Positions 11,912-23,298 of a stretch of 64,000 bases of DNA are shown here, piece by piece (positions within the stretch are counted from its first letter, which is position 1; every line of letters begins with the position of its first letter). The DNA comes from Macrotis lagotis (taxonomy: Eukaryota > Chordata > Mammalia > Peramelemorphia > Peramelidae). The notes beneath the pieces are model-generated. The model was not told the DNA's origin and did no database searches. It worked only from the letters and a program-made list of their open reading frames with translations. A program made the position numbers and the translations under genes. Location of the stretch: NCBI RefSeq assembly GCF_037893015.1, contig NC_133666.1, forward strand, positions 626,660,310 to 626,724,309. The letters run 5' to 3'.

Positions 11912-12074
11912 TTTATTTATTTTAGTTTTTTTAGTTTTTGCAAGGCAATGGGGTTAAGTGGCTTGCCCAAGGCCACACAGCTAGGTAATTTTTAAGTGTC
12001 TGAGGTCGGATTTGAACTCAGGTACTCCTGACTCCAGGGCTGGTGCTCTATCCACTGCAACACCTAGCCACCCC
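11912..12074 (-). repeat. Marsupial CORE-SINE, near full length
   Basis: Antisense copy with a T-rich tail, intact CORE and a tRNA-like head ending CACCTAGCCACCCC. It belongs to the ACTCAGG/CTCTATCCACTGC diagnostic type. Confidence 0.92.
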
Positions 12075-12109
12075 CACAATAATTTAAATATCTTTCTCAC
12101 CAAACCATC

Positions 12110-12447
12110 TAACACACCAGAGCTCAGATTCAAGGTGACACCAGCTTCTTCTTTACCTTCCTCCCCTCCCTCTGATCTCTGGGATCTCCTCTAATCCTCT
12201 CTGAAAACAGCCACACACCTGGGGACCTGGATCCTGGCCCTTCTCCTAAATGAGCAGAGTTGAGATGATACTTCAAGAAAATACAATAGGCTGCTTATGA
12301 CCTAAAGGTATTAGAACTTGGAAGTATCTCCTATTTCACTTCCCCCACTGTTAATAAAGGGAGAACTAATAGCTAGCACAGGAAAGAGAGGTGCCTGAAT
12401 CACTGTTCCTGTCAGGGGTGAAGGGTCAGGACTAGGACTGTCTTTCC
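12110..12447. repeat. Direct duplication, copy 1 (partner at 14350-14693)
   Basis: An unclassified block of about 340 bases is repeated 2.24 kb downstream in the same orientation. Shared landmarks are CAGCTTCTTCTTT, AAATGAGCAGAGTTG, GGCTGCTTA, CCTAAAGGTA and GGGGTGAAGGGTCAGGACTA. By eye the copies are about 80 percent identical. No gene is recognised in it. Confidence 0.8.
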
Positions 12448-12469
12448 AGTCTTACTATACTCTCTCCAC

Positions 12470-13260
12470 TCAATCTCTGAGACCATACTGCCTCAGGCCT
12501 ACTACATATCCCTCCCTCATAGCTATATCTCCCCTCTCCATGTCTTAGTACTGGTTGTTACTCATGCCTGGAATGCTCTCTCTCTTTTCACCTCTAAGTC
12601 TTAGAAACCCTAGTTTCCATCAAGATTCAGAGCTATCATGATGCAGCTCCTCTCAGCAGTTCAGAGAGCTAGGAGAGACCTGGGAGACCTGTTATGGACA
12701 ATGTCATCTACATCCAGACCAAAAATAAAACCCCATAGAATCTGAATGAATACTATACTCACTTTTGAAAAATTTCTCTTATGTTTTTCCTTCCTATTCC
12801 ATGGTTTGCTTTCTTTTCCCTTAGTCTTAATTCCTCATACACAAAATGACTAATCATCTGTAAACATGTTAAACACAATTGTACATGTGTAACATTCACT
12901 AGACTCTTTGCAGCTGAGGACAGGGGGGGTAGAAGAAAATTGTGGAACATAACTATGCAAGTAGATGAATGTTGAAAAACTTTCATAACATGTAATTGGA
13001 AAAATAAACTATCATAAGAAAGAAGATTCAGCCATCACCTCTATGAAGCCTTTCTTCATCCCCCAATTCTTCATGCCGTCCTTCCCCAAACTAAGTTGGT
13101 GTATTGTATACTATTATGTAGGTAGGTATATACATGTATATACACAATTGAATTCCCTCTTAGAATGTAAGCTCTCCCTGGGCAGGGTTTGCCTTTTGTC
13201 ACATTGCCAGTATAAAGTAAGCATCTGTCTGTTGAGTGAGTGATTCTGAAAGCTAAAAAA
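12470..13260 (+). repeat. L2-like LINE, split by an L1 insertion
   Basis: L2-type text (GCCTGGAATGCTCTCTC) runs to 12630 and resumes at 13032 (TATGAAGCCTTTCTTC, then GAATGTAAGCTC and GGGCAGGGTTTGCC). The interruption is an L1 3' end flanked by AAGATTCAG repeats. Confidence 0.75.
12631..13022 (+). repeat. L1 3' end inserted in L2
   Basis: An old-type L1 3' UTR (ends AATTGGAAAAATAAACT) is flanked by 9-base direct repeats AAGATTCAG at 12622-12630 and 13023-13031. These split the host L2 cleanly. Confidence 0.75.
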
Positions 13261-13389
13261 CTCAGTGGCATACTGGAATTAGGATGTGAGTCAACAGTTA
13301 ATATTCTGCTCTTAGCCCTTCTCTTTGGTTCCCATACTTTCTTCCTCTCCCTTCCCTTCATCCCACAGTCTCTGATTAGGTATTGAGGA

Positions 13390-13860
13390 CCAGACTTCCA
13401 ATCCTTGAGGGGCCCCAAATCCTTTCAGCCTTGGAGATCCAAGACTCAGTTTCCCCAATCCCCTAGACACCTCAGGCGGAGAAGGGACTCAGAGGACCAG
13501 GGAGCTTGCTATGTCTCCCCCAGCCACCTCCAGGGACCCCGAATCTATTCCAGTCAGTCTATCAGTCTAAGCAGGGTGGCCGTGGGGGAGCCGGCAGGGA
13601 GCCAGAATTCCTGAGAGGGAGACGCCAAGGTCAAGGCTGGGAGCTCCCTGGGGGATCCAAGGGGATCCCAGCTCCAGATGGTGAGAGGCGTGTCTGCCGG
13701 CTGGGATTGGCGGGTGCGGTGCCAGGGACGGGACTCCCGGGAAATGACATTGAAACCGGAGCAGTGCTCCTGCAGTCACAGCTTCTGAGTCTGGATATGC
13801 TGGGCTACAGACCCTTTCCCTGCACCCCGCCCGCAGCCATGAGCTGCCTGTAGCTTGAAC
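13390..13860. other. Isolated GC/CpG-rich patch, function unknown
   Basis: This stretch has clearly more CpG than the surrounding 19 kb and no repeat signature. An open frame of 115 codons (13506-13853) shows no recognisable domain. It could be a distal regulatory element or an unannotated exon or promoter of a non-coding transcript; I see no decisive splice evidence. Confidence 0.4.
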
Positions 13861-14101
13861 CTATCTCCTCACCCCCACCCTCGCCCCCATCCCCATCACT
13901 TACTTCATCTGTCTTCCCAACCTGATGCCCATCAGTTCAAATAGGCCCAGCCCTACGATCACTTGCTCCACAGGTTCCCCGTAGACCTTCAGGGACAGGG
14001 ACTTGAACTCCTGACTCCTCTATCTTGAGCTCCCTTGGCCTCCAATCCTAGATTCACCTTAAAGCTAAATCCCAATCCCCACCCTGATTTCCCAGGAACT
14101 C

Positions 14102-14257
14102 TTTTTTTTAGGGTTTTTTTTTTCAAGGAAAATGGGGCTAAGTGGCTTGCCCAAGGCCACACAGCTAGGTAATTATTAGGTGTCTGAGGCTGGATTTGAA
14201 CCCAGGGACTCCTGACTCCAAGGCCGGTGCTTTATCCACTACGCCACCTAGTGCCCC
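14102..14257 (-). repeat. Marsupial CORE-SINE, full length
   Basis: Antisense copy carrying the alternative diagnostic bases (AACCCAGGGACTCC, CTCCAAGGCCGGTGCTTTAT), shared with the copies at 52896 and 60102. Confidence 0.92.
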
Positions 14258-14349
14258 TTCCCAGGAACTCTTAAAAATTGTTTTAAAAATTCCCCACTAA
14301 CCTCAGTGTCCCAAGAACTCCAATCTCCAGTCCTCTCCCCACTCCAACC

Positions 14350-14693
14350 CATCAGAGCTGAGATTCAAAGTCTCATCCAGCTTCTTCTTTCACTTCCCTC
14401 CCCTCCTCTGCTTGGGGTCCCCTTTGATCCTCTTTGAAAGTAGCTTACATCAGCTTTTGGGGATAGGTGGACCTGAATCCTGGCTCTTCCCCTAAATGAG
14501 CAGAGTTGGGATGATATTTCAGGAAAATGCTACAGGCTGCTTACCTAAAGGTAGCAGAACCTGGAAAGATCTCCTACTTCATTTTCCCCACCATGAATAA
14601 AGGAAGAACTAGTAACCAGAACAGGAGAGAGAACTTGTCTGAACCATACTCCTGTATCAGGGGTGAAGGGTCAGGACTAGAACTATCTTCACC
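14350..14693. repeat. Direct duplication, copy 2 (partner at 12110-12447)
   Basis: The second member of the local duplication has the same order of landmarks and the same orientation. Both copies are followed by unrelated sequence and preceded by independent SINE insertions. Confidence 0.8.
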
Positions 14694-14699
14694 TTAGTT

Positions 14700-17600
14700 A
14701 TGTGATCACAGTCATTATGTCCCCCTTACTTTCTTCAAAGTCCCTAGGGCTGGACTGCTCCACAGGGATGTAGTGCTGCCTGTTTAGGGAAGAAATAAGA
14801 GAGGAGAAGAACTGGGGATCCTTGTCCTCTGTGTCTTTCAGAAGGGGAATATGTTTGTGTGTCTGTGTATGACTGTGAATAAGCAACCACACCCCGCTAT
14901 ATGTATTTTAGCATCTTACATGACTAATGGTAGATGTCAATAATGGGATTATGTGTATCCTTCTATTTATGTCTATAAATATGGGTGTCAATAATGAAGT
15001 TCTTCTATGTGTTTTGAGGGTATATCTGATGGGGAACATCTATACTTCTGTATATCTAGCTTCAGTGAGTCCATTTGTTGCCTGTGGGAGTGTGGGAGTG
15101 GGCTGGTCCCAGAGAGTATCAATTCTCTTCTCTCTCCCTTGGTCCATCTTCATATTTCTGGACAAACATTCTATAATTTCCCCTCCTTCCAGCCATCATC
15201 CAGGAAGGGGCTCAGAATTGCAGGGTTCTTATACTTCCTCCTGGCTCTTGAGACTCCCTGAAAGGAGGTCAGAACAGAACCTCAGTCAAGACAAGGATCC
15301 CAGATGGGAAAGGTTGATTTAATCCTTGATACCTGGGCATCAGATACATGTGGGAGAAGAGCTCCTGGGGGAAGTGACGATGCTGGCCCTGCCCATGCTT
15401 CAAGATCTCTTGTCCTGCCCTTGTCCTGGCCCTAACACACTAAAAGCTCAGAGATGAAAAGATTTTCTTTATTTTGGCAGTTCAGTAGGTTCTGTCTTGG
15501 TCTTCCTATGTGTTGAATTCAGTCCTCATATGTCCTGCTACCTCAGCACTACTTACCATAACCTGGACACTCCTCCTCCCCTCCCCCCACCAAGCAAAAG
15601 TAGTGCTACAGTTTTGCCCCCCTTAAGTTCCAACCCAGGGCCCTTGTGGGATCTTCTTGGGACCCAGTCTGAGACCTCAACCACACTTCCATAGTTCCCA
15701 CAGTACTAGTTTTGAAGGTCTAGTTGGTGGAGTGAAGTCAGTCCATGGGTAAGAGGAGTTTGGAGTGTGTCTCCTTGTGTGTGGGGGTGGGGGGGTGGAA
15801 TTAGAGTCAAAGAATCGTGATGCTATTACTAATTATCTATTTGACCTTGGGCAAAACTTTACCTCTCTGACTTGTTTCCTCTTATGTAAAATCAGGAGTT
15901 TGGACCATGTGACCTCTAAAGTCACTTCCAGATATAAATCTGTGAGATAAGTTCATCTACTGGGACAGTGACCCCATGGTGGGAGACGAGAGATGGTGGA
16001 AGGCTTCAGTAATAGTGAACTTATCCCTCCCCCAGTTTGATTATCATGCCACAGTAATCAGATGCCTTGACCTCTAGAGCCTGCAAAATGAAGAATCTAT
16101 CCCAGGTGATCCCATCAAGTAAAACTTCCCTTCCACATCCAAGGATTAGTTCCAGGGTTAAAGAGTTCCAAGGGGATCCAGGAGCCTAAGGAGAGGGTAG
16201 ATATGGCCTGGAGATGAGTTCCCAGGGGACTCTGGCTATATCTACTAGGCAGGGGCTTAAATTCATATCCCTTTTCTAAGAGATCAGGGTATGATCTGAA
16301 AGGTGGTTTATTTCCTAGGAGAAGCATCCTGTACTGGTCAGGATTCTCATAACCCCAAGTAAAGCCCATTTATTGTTTAGGCCAGACCTGTGATTTCATC
16401 AGTATAGGTGACTTCCAATGAGAAAACTCATCATTGAAATAACTGACCCTATTCTTCACCTTTGCTTTAGAAAGATACCAGGGCACTTAAAAGTTTTAGG
16501 GACTTTTTAAGAGTTAGGCTGCCATTATTAGCCCTGAATAGGACTTCATTCTGCCGATGGCCAAATCTGCTCCTCCAGTCCTTTTTCCACTATAGTAGAG
16601 TGGAGTCTAGGAGAAAAGGCATTGATTCGTTTTCCCCTTTCCATTTAGACTAGGGAGAAATCTAAGACTAGATCTGGCTTCCACACATGATCACAACTTT
16701 GTCACTTAACCTTTCTGAGACAATCTATTGCCCCCTCTTGGAAAAGATGATAATACTTGACCCTTGCAAAGTATAGGACTATGACTTGCCTTAGGAATGT
16801 AAGTCATCCCCCTCTCCTTCTTCATGTAAAGACCTTACTGTGTTCCCTTCATACTGACTTCTCTATTTCTATGTTTCTCTCTCTGTCTCTGTCTTACACA
16901 CACACAAACACAAACACACACACACATGCACACACACCCCTTTTCTCCCCTATGTCCCTTTTCTAAGATGGTTCTTGGGCAAAGCAGCCTGGTCCAGTTT
17001 TCAAAGTTTGTCATCTTAAATCACTTGGCCCTGATGTTGATCTTCTTCCTTGTGCAAATTGCTGTGGCTCCCTTTTACTATGGCCTGATGCTTTGGTGGA
17101 TGGGCTCCAAAGCCCCTGGTGGAAAGATGGATTTGCCAAGCCTGGGTCCTTAACTCAGTTAACCTCAATGTCTTCAGTGACTTGCTACATTTCATTCAAC
17201 AGAGCGGAAGGGACAGGACTAGAGAGAAAGGAGGAAAGGGGGGAGCAGTTGGGGAAGTGGACCATCTTGTCTAGAGGGAAACTACTTAGCACTTGGTGAA
17301 TCTCTGCCTGACTGTGGAACTGTGGCCCTTGGATTAAGGCTGGACTGGCTGGGTACCTGATAAGTACCACTCAGTCATTCAATAAAGAGATTTCCCTCAG
17401 TTCAATGCTTTCCAGACAGGAGGGAATTAGAAAAGTCCGGAATATCTCTAGAGGGTGCTGGAGCCATGTGGCTGCCACATCTGGGAGAAAGAGGTGGTCC
17501 ATAAATGATAAATCGTGTTGGGGCGGGGAGCTCCTATGATTAGTCAAGCCCAGAGGTCTGGTAGCCAATCAAGTACCATTTCAACAGAGGCTTGCCTTCC

Positions 17601-17764
17601 CCTTCCCAGATCTCCTGGACTTGATCCTACCTCCAACATGACCCTGTCCTATACCTTTTCTTGGACAAGTCTCTGAGGTACAAGTTCTGCCTGTGGGGAA
17701 TCCCCAGAGCTTGGTGAGAGACCCCCAAGGATGCAATTCACCCAACAACAGCATATACAGCACC
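14700..17764. other. Intergenic stretch, no gene seen
   Basis: No exon or conserved frame recognised. An old MIR/THER-type SINE is visible near 15810-15950 (GACCTTGGGCAAAACTTTAC, then CCTCTTATGTAAAATCAGG). A short (CA)n tract lies at about 16898-16938. The rest is unassigned. Confidence 0.55.
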
Positions 17765-18110
17765 TTCAGCTGAGTTTCCCAGAAATCATTTATTAAATGC
17801 CTCCTGTGCTTGCTAAATATTATAGATACAAAGGAGAAGGAAAGTCCCTGACCTCAAGAAACATAATTAGATAAGTAAACATAAGATAAGTCAACAATCA
17901 TTTCTTTTTTTTTTAGGTTTTTTTTGCAAGGCAAATGGGGTTAAGTGGCTTGCTCAAGGCCACACAGCTAGGTAATTATTAAGTGTCTGAGGATGGATTT
18001 GAACTGAGGTATTCCTGACTCAAGGGCTGGTGCTCTGGCCACTGCGCCACCTAGCGGCCCACAACAATCATTTCTTAAGCACCCACTATGTGCCTTTTAA
18101 ATTGTTGGAG
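17765..18110. repeat. Old SINE/LINE-like repeats split by a younger SINE
   Basis: Phrases such as ATCATTTATTAAATGCCTCC and AGCACCCACTATGTGCC are typical of an abundant old marsupial repeat. The SINE at 17907-18061 interrupts it. Confidence 0.6.
17907..18061 (-). repeat. Marsupial CORE-SINE with 15-base target-site duplication
   Basis: A full-length antisense copy is flanked by CAACAATCATTTCTT at 17892-17906 and 18062-18076. The perfect duplication implies a comparatively recent insertion. Confidence 0.93.
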
Positions 18111-18883
18111 TGGCATTTATACATATATATATACTTTTTATTCCATAAAATTTCACACAAACAAAACCAATGTTGTTAAAATGAGAAGGGAAGCCATTTC
18201 AAACTATCAAAAGATTACTTAACAGAGCTAGAAAAATATAATCTTGAAATTTATCTGGGGGAACAACAATCAATAATGAAAGAAGTGAAAAGGGGTGCCT
18301 AATAGTACCAGATCTCTAGCTATGCTACAAAGCAGTGTTCATCAAAAATGATTTGATATGGGTTAAGAAATAGAGTAGAACTTAGGTATGCAACACACAT
18401 ACAAAAGAACACAGTAGCCTAGTGTTTGATAAACCCAAAGACCCCAACTGCTAAGAAAAGTACTCAGTTTGACAAAGACCTCTGGAAAACTGGAAAATAA
18501 TTTAAGTATAGACTGTCAACTGTCATCTTATACCAAATCCAAATAGATATATGATTTAAGACAAAAGGGCAACATTATAAACAAATCAGAGGAGCAAGGA
18601 AGAAATTACCTTTCAGAGCTATACATAAGATCAGAATTCATGACTAAAAAGGGGACACAAGATAAAATGGACAATTTTGATCATACACACACCAAAAACT
18701 TTTTTTGTAAAACCAAAACAAATGCAGATATAATTGGAGGGAAAACAGATAAGGAGCAGGAAAAATCTTTGCAGCATGTTTTCCTTATAAGGATTTCATA
18801 TCCAAGATATTTGAGGAGCTAATTAGAATTTGTAAGAATAATAACTGTTTCTCAACTGATAAATGGTTAGAGAATATGAACTG

Positions 18884-19383
18884 ATATTAGAAACCAAGAA
18901 GGATGGGAATTAAAGGAAGCCTGGAAGGATTTGTATGAACTGATGCTGAGTGAGATGAGCAGAACCAGAAAAACACTGTACACCCTAACAGCAACATGGG
19001 GGCAGTGATCAACCCTGATGGACTCAATCGTTCCATCAGTGCAATAATCAGGGACAATTTGGGGCTCTCTGCAATGGAGAATACCATTCGTATCCAGAGA
19101 AAGAATTGTGGAGATTGAACAAAGACCAAGGACTATTACCTTTAATTTAGGAAAAAAACTGATATCTTATTGTCTGATCTTGCTATCTCTTATTATTTAT
19201 GTTTCTTCCTTAAGGATATGATTTCTCTCTCATCACATTCAATTTGGATCAATGTACAACATGGAAACAATGTAAAGACTGGCAAATTGCCTTCTGTGGG
19301 GAGTGGGGGGAGGGAAGTAAGATTAGGGGGAAAATTGTAAAACTCAAAAATAAATAAACTCTTTTAAGTAAAAAAAAAAAAAA
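18884..19383 (+). repeat. Younger L1 3' end nested in older L1 (insertion 1)
   Basis: Starts inside the last part of ORF2 (ACTGATGCTGAGTGAGATGA), continues through the 3' UTR and ends in a poly(A) tail of about 15 bases. Flanked by perfect 13-base repeats AGAATATGAACTG at 18871-18883 and 19384-19396. Confidence 0.92.
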
Positions 19384-19650
19384 AGAATATGAACTGGAAG
19401 TTTTCTAAGGAAGAGATCCAAGCTATTGATAGACATATCAAAAAAAAAAAACCCACCAAATCAATAGAAATTAAACCAGTTCTGAGGTTCTATCACCTAC
19501 CTATTAGACTGACAAACCTGACAAATTGGAAAATGACAAATGTAGAAAGGGCTGCAGAAAACATTTATCAATGGACCACTGGTGAAACTTTGAACTGGTC
19601 CAGTCATTTTAGAAGACATTTTGTAACTATTTTTAAAAAGTTGCTAAACT

Positions 19651-19978
19651 ACAATGATCAACGGTGAATGACTTATCTATTCTCAGCAATATAATGATCT
19701 AAGAATTCCAAAAGAGTCATGTTGAAAAATAGTATCCACCTGCTTTTGCATCTGTTTTCTTTTGCAACATAATTAACATGGAGATATGTTTTGCATGACT
19801 ATATACACACACACATATACATAAATAAATAAAAGTAGATCAAATTGTCTATCTTCTCATTGAGCAGAAAGGGAGGGAAAAGTGAGAATTTGGAATTCAA
19901 ATTTTTTAAAAAAGAAATATTAAAAATTGTTTTTACATGTAATTGAAAAAATAAATATTTAAGACTTGTGGGTGAGGA
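19651..19978 (+). repeat. L1 3' end nested in older L1 (insertion 2)
   Basis: An L1 3' UTR piece of a different subtype is flanked by GTTGCTAAACT (19640-19650) and GTTACTAAACT (19979-19989), one mismatch. The host ORF2 text reads continuously when the insert is removed. Confidence 0.8.
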
Positions 19979-21821
19979 GTTACTAAACTGTTCATGCTTT
20001 TTGATCATGTAATAAAATTACTAGGCCTATACCTCAGAGATTAAAGAAAGAGAAAAAGCATTCATATGTACAAAAATTATTTGCCCATCAACTGTAAACT
20101 GGCTGACCAAATTATGGTATATGAATGTAATAAAATATAATTATACTATAATAAATCATGAAGGGATAGCTTCAAAGAAGCCTGGGAAGATAAGATTTGC
20201 TCGTATGAATTTGTATGAATACTAAGTGAAGGAGAACTGGGAGAATAATTTTTACCTTAATATTACAAAAATAAACAACTTTGAAAGGTATAAGAGCTCT
20301 CATTCATTACAATAACTAACTAGGAGTTCATAGGCTTCATGATGGAAGTATTTTAACTCCCTCCTGACAGAGAGATGATAGACTCAGGGTAAAGACTATG
20401 ATGTATATTTTCTGGACATGATCGCCATGGAAATTTGTTTTGCTTGGCTACATATGTTATAGAATTTTGTCTCTTTTTTGTGGGGGGGGAGGTAGAGGCA
20501 GGGAGCAGAATTGAAGGGGAAGACGGGCTATCAATAGGATTGCTAAAGGGAAAACAATAAAAAAAATCACTAAAACATTTTTAAATGCACTGAGGAATCA
20601 GAAAAAAAGATCAGATAGAAAAAGGCAAGCAAGACAGTTTGTCTGTTCAGCTACCAGAGAGCATTTTTTCACTCCCTAGATTATTTTACATTGTGTTTAT
20701 TTGTATACATGTTGCATCTTCTAGGAAAATATAAACTCCTTGAGGTCAGGAGTGGCTTTTTTGTCTTTGTTTCTCCAGCCCCTGGAACACAATTGGCACC
20801 CCAATGTCTACACAGCTCAGTTGATTTGCAAGGCTAAATCTGGGAATTAATAGGAGTCTGATTTGCCTAAGCTGTAAATTATAGGTAGTTACATGAAATA
20901 AAACTGACATTGGGCTCCCCATTGCCTTTGAGATAAATTATAAGCTGTCTAGCTGGTCATGGAGAGAGCTCCATTTGGTTGGTACTGAACTGTGAAGGGG
21001 GGTGGTGGCCTCTGTATCATGATGTCCTTGTGAGCAATTCAATTCAACAAAATAATGCTGATGTGACTTGCATTCTCCTCTTTCCCTATTTTCAAAAAAA
21101 AGTGCTATTCTTCTCTTGGTCTTGACTCAAGATGATGATGATTCAGGTCAGAGAGACTCTCAAAGATGTTTCTGATGATTCTGGCATACATAGGATGATT
21201 GCCCTTCCTCACCCCTCAGAGGGTCTTAGAGGTTATATTGAACTGAGAGTCATGAAATAGGAGATGGGTATGACATCTGTATCCTGTTTCTTTCTTCTGT
21301 TGCCCTCAAAAGCCAGACTTCCTGATCATTTTATGGATAGGAAGTAGGCTACTGTCCTGGATTTTGGTCTTCCAGGATTTCATGATGTAGAAAGGAGGGT
21401 CCCAGAATGTGACTGCCAGAGATCAGCCTCTAGAGGAAATCCAAATAATGGAGCAAGATGGAAACGAGTCCTAAAACCAGCATCTATTTTGACTATCAGA
21501 ATGGTAAATTGGAAAGGAAGATTGATTTCTCTCATTATTGGGATCTTTTACTTATTGTGGTCTGTGATTCTCAGATGGTATACTTCCTTCCCTTATCCCT
21601 TTTATATGAGCTTTGGGGCTCAATTCATTGTTGAATTTTCCCCTTATTTTGTCTAGAATCAGACCTCTATGTGCCATCCTCCTCATCCTCTATGTACTGA
21701 ATCTAGCTCTCTACCTCTGGGACTTTGAGTTTGGATAGATGATTTTTTACTTTTTCTTGCTGGGCCTCTGTGATGCTTCCCCCATCATTTCTTTCTTTCT
21801 GTCTTTCTGTCTTCCTTTCTT

Positions 21822-21919
21822 TAGCTAAATAGTTATTAAGTGTCTGAGGCTGGATTTGAATTCAGGTACTCCTGACTCCAGGGCCGGTATTCTATTCACT
21901 GAACTACCTAGCTGCCCCC
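21822..21919 (-). repeat. Marsupial CORE-SINE, truncated
   Basis: Antisense head and half of the CORE; the 3' part is replaced by a CTTT-rich simple tract. Confidence 0.85.
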
Positions 21920-23140
21920 ACCCCATAATTTCTAAACCACAACTCCAACTCCCTTCTAGCTCCTCTGTGTGGTCTCTTCTCAAAAGAATGTAAACTCACT
22001 GAGGGCAGAGATTATCTTGTTTGCTTATATTTGTATTTCCAGTACAGTTCTTAGCACAAAACAAGGGTTTAATAATTACTTTATCATCCTTTCATTAATT
22101 CATTCAATTAATTGATTTGCCAGTTGAGTGCCCTCTGGTGGTCAATTAATTAATGAAGTATTTGTTAAACTAAGAACCTTGCTAAGAATTGGGGGATACA
22201 GTTAAATAATCCCTGTTTTCAAGGATCTCACATTCTAGAGGGGGAGACAGTACATAAAGAAAGATTTAGTTATAATTCAGATGTAAAGATCCCATAGCAG
22301 AAGGGAATGCTTCTTTATTAATGTTTTTTCAACTAACCTAATTGTGTATTTCTGAGGTTTAATACTTTAGTAACAACAATTTTCTTTCCTGGATTTCAAA
22401 ATATGTAGCTGTGGCAATGGAAGAAGTAGGGGTTCAGTCTACATTCTCATGGAGTGCTCCCCTGGAAGATGGCTTTGAACACTGGACTGGAAACATGGCT
22501 ATTCCAAAAACTTGTGCAAGGTTCAGGGCTGTCTCTATCAGTGTCTGAAGGATGGTGGAGATCCAACTTGACTGGCAAGTCTGTCCTCTGCATGGTCATT
22601 GGTTAGCAGTTGGTGAAGATGACTGGCCCATTCTCCGCATGATGTCTGGGAGGGATGGGATGGAAATGGGTGGTCTGGGTGACCCTTCCATGGATCCTGT
22701 GCTCTTCTGCCTAGAGGTGGTGGATAATTAATAGTTGCTGCTAGTGATGAAAAAAATCAATGGACAACTGGGATATGGAGTAAAGTGGTTGGAAGCAGGT
22801 ATGGTGATTTGAGGGACACTGCTATTCATTTTATATTAGATACAAATAAATATAGCTATAGGTATAGATGCTATTATTATATCAAAGGCAGTAGAGCACT
22901 TATTGAGGGACCATATTATACTCCTTTATTGCATAAGTAGTGTAGTAATATACCATCTTTCTATAGACTTCAGGAGGGTAGTGTTTGAGCCATACAAGCC
23001 AGGGGCATGAGGAAAAGGATCACAAGAATACCGTATGTTTAAGACCTAGTGCTTGGAACTAGAAATATCAGTGTAGGCAAGTTTTTGACCAAAACAAACT
23101 TTTGGACTTCTTGATTATATTTCCCTAGAAAGTAAAGAAT

Positions 23141-23298
23141 AGGGGCGGCTAGGTGGTGCAGTGGATAAAGCACGGGTCCTGGAGTCAGGAGTATCTGCAT
23201 TCAAATCCAGTCTCAGACACTTAATAATTACCTAGCTGTGTGGCCTTGGGCAAGCCTCTTAACCCTGTTTGCCTTGCCTTGCAAAAACCTAAAACAAA
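23141..23298 (+). repeat. Marsupial CORE-SINE with target-site duplication
   Basis: A full-length plus copy is flanked by AAAGTAAAGAAT at 23129-23140 and 23299-23310. Confidence 0.92.

Larger units (their letters stand above)
18130..20585 (+). repeat. Older L1 LINE (ORF2 end), host of two nested L1 insertions
   Basis: Colinear L1 ORF2 3' text runs through three segments, 18130-18883, 19397-19650 and 19990-20585 (for example TTTGATAAACCCAAAGACC, TTTTCTAAGGAAGAGATCC, TTACTAGGCCTATACCTCAG). It is interrupted twice by 5'-truncated L1 3' ends. Reading frames are decayed. Confidence 0.85.

Noticed and set aside
13506-13853. 115-codon frame in the GC-rich patch
   Set aside because: No domain, no convincing splice sites and no Kozak or conservation evidence; kept only as part of the unexplained patch.
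16757-17153. Overlapping short frames with hydrophobic segments
   Set aside because: They run across a CA microsatellite and show no recognisable protein family; no splice context supports a gene.
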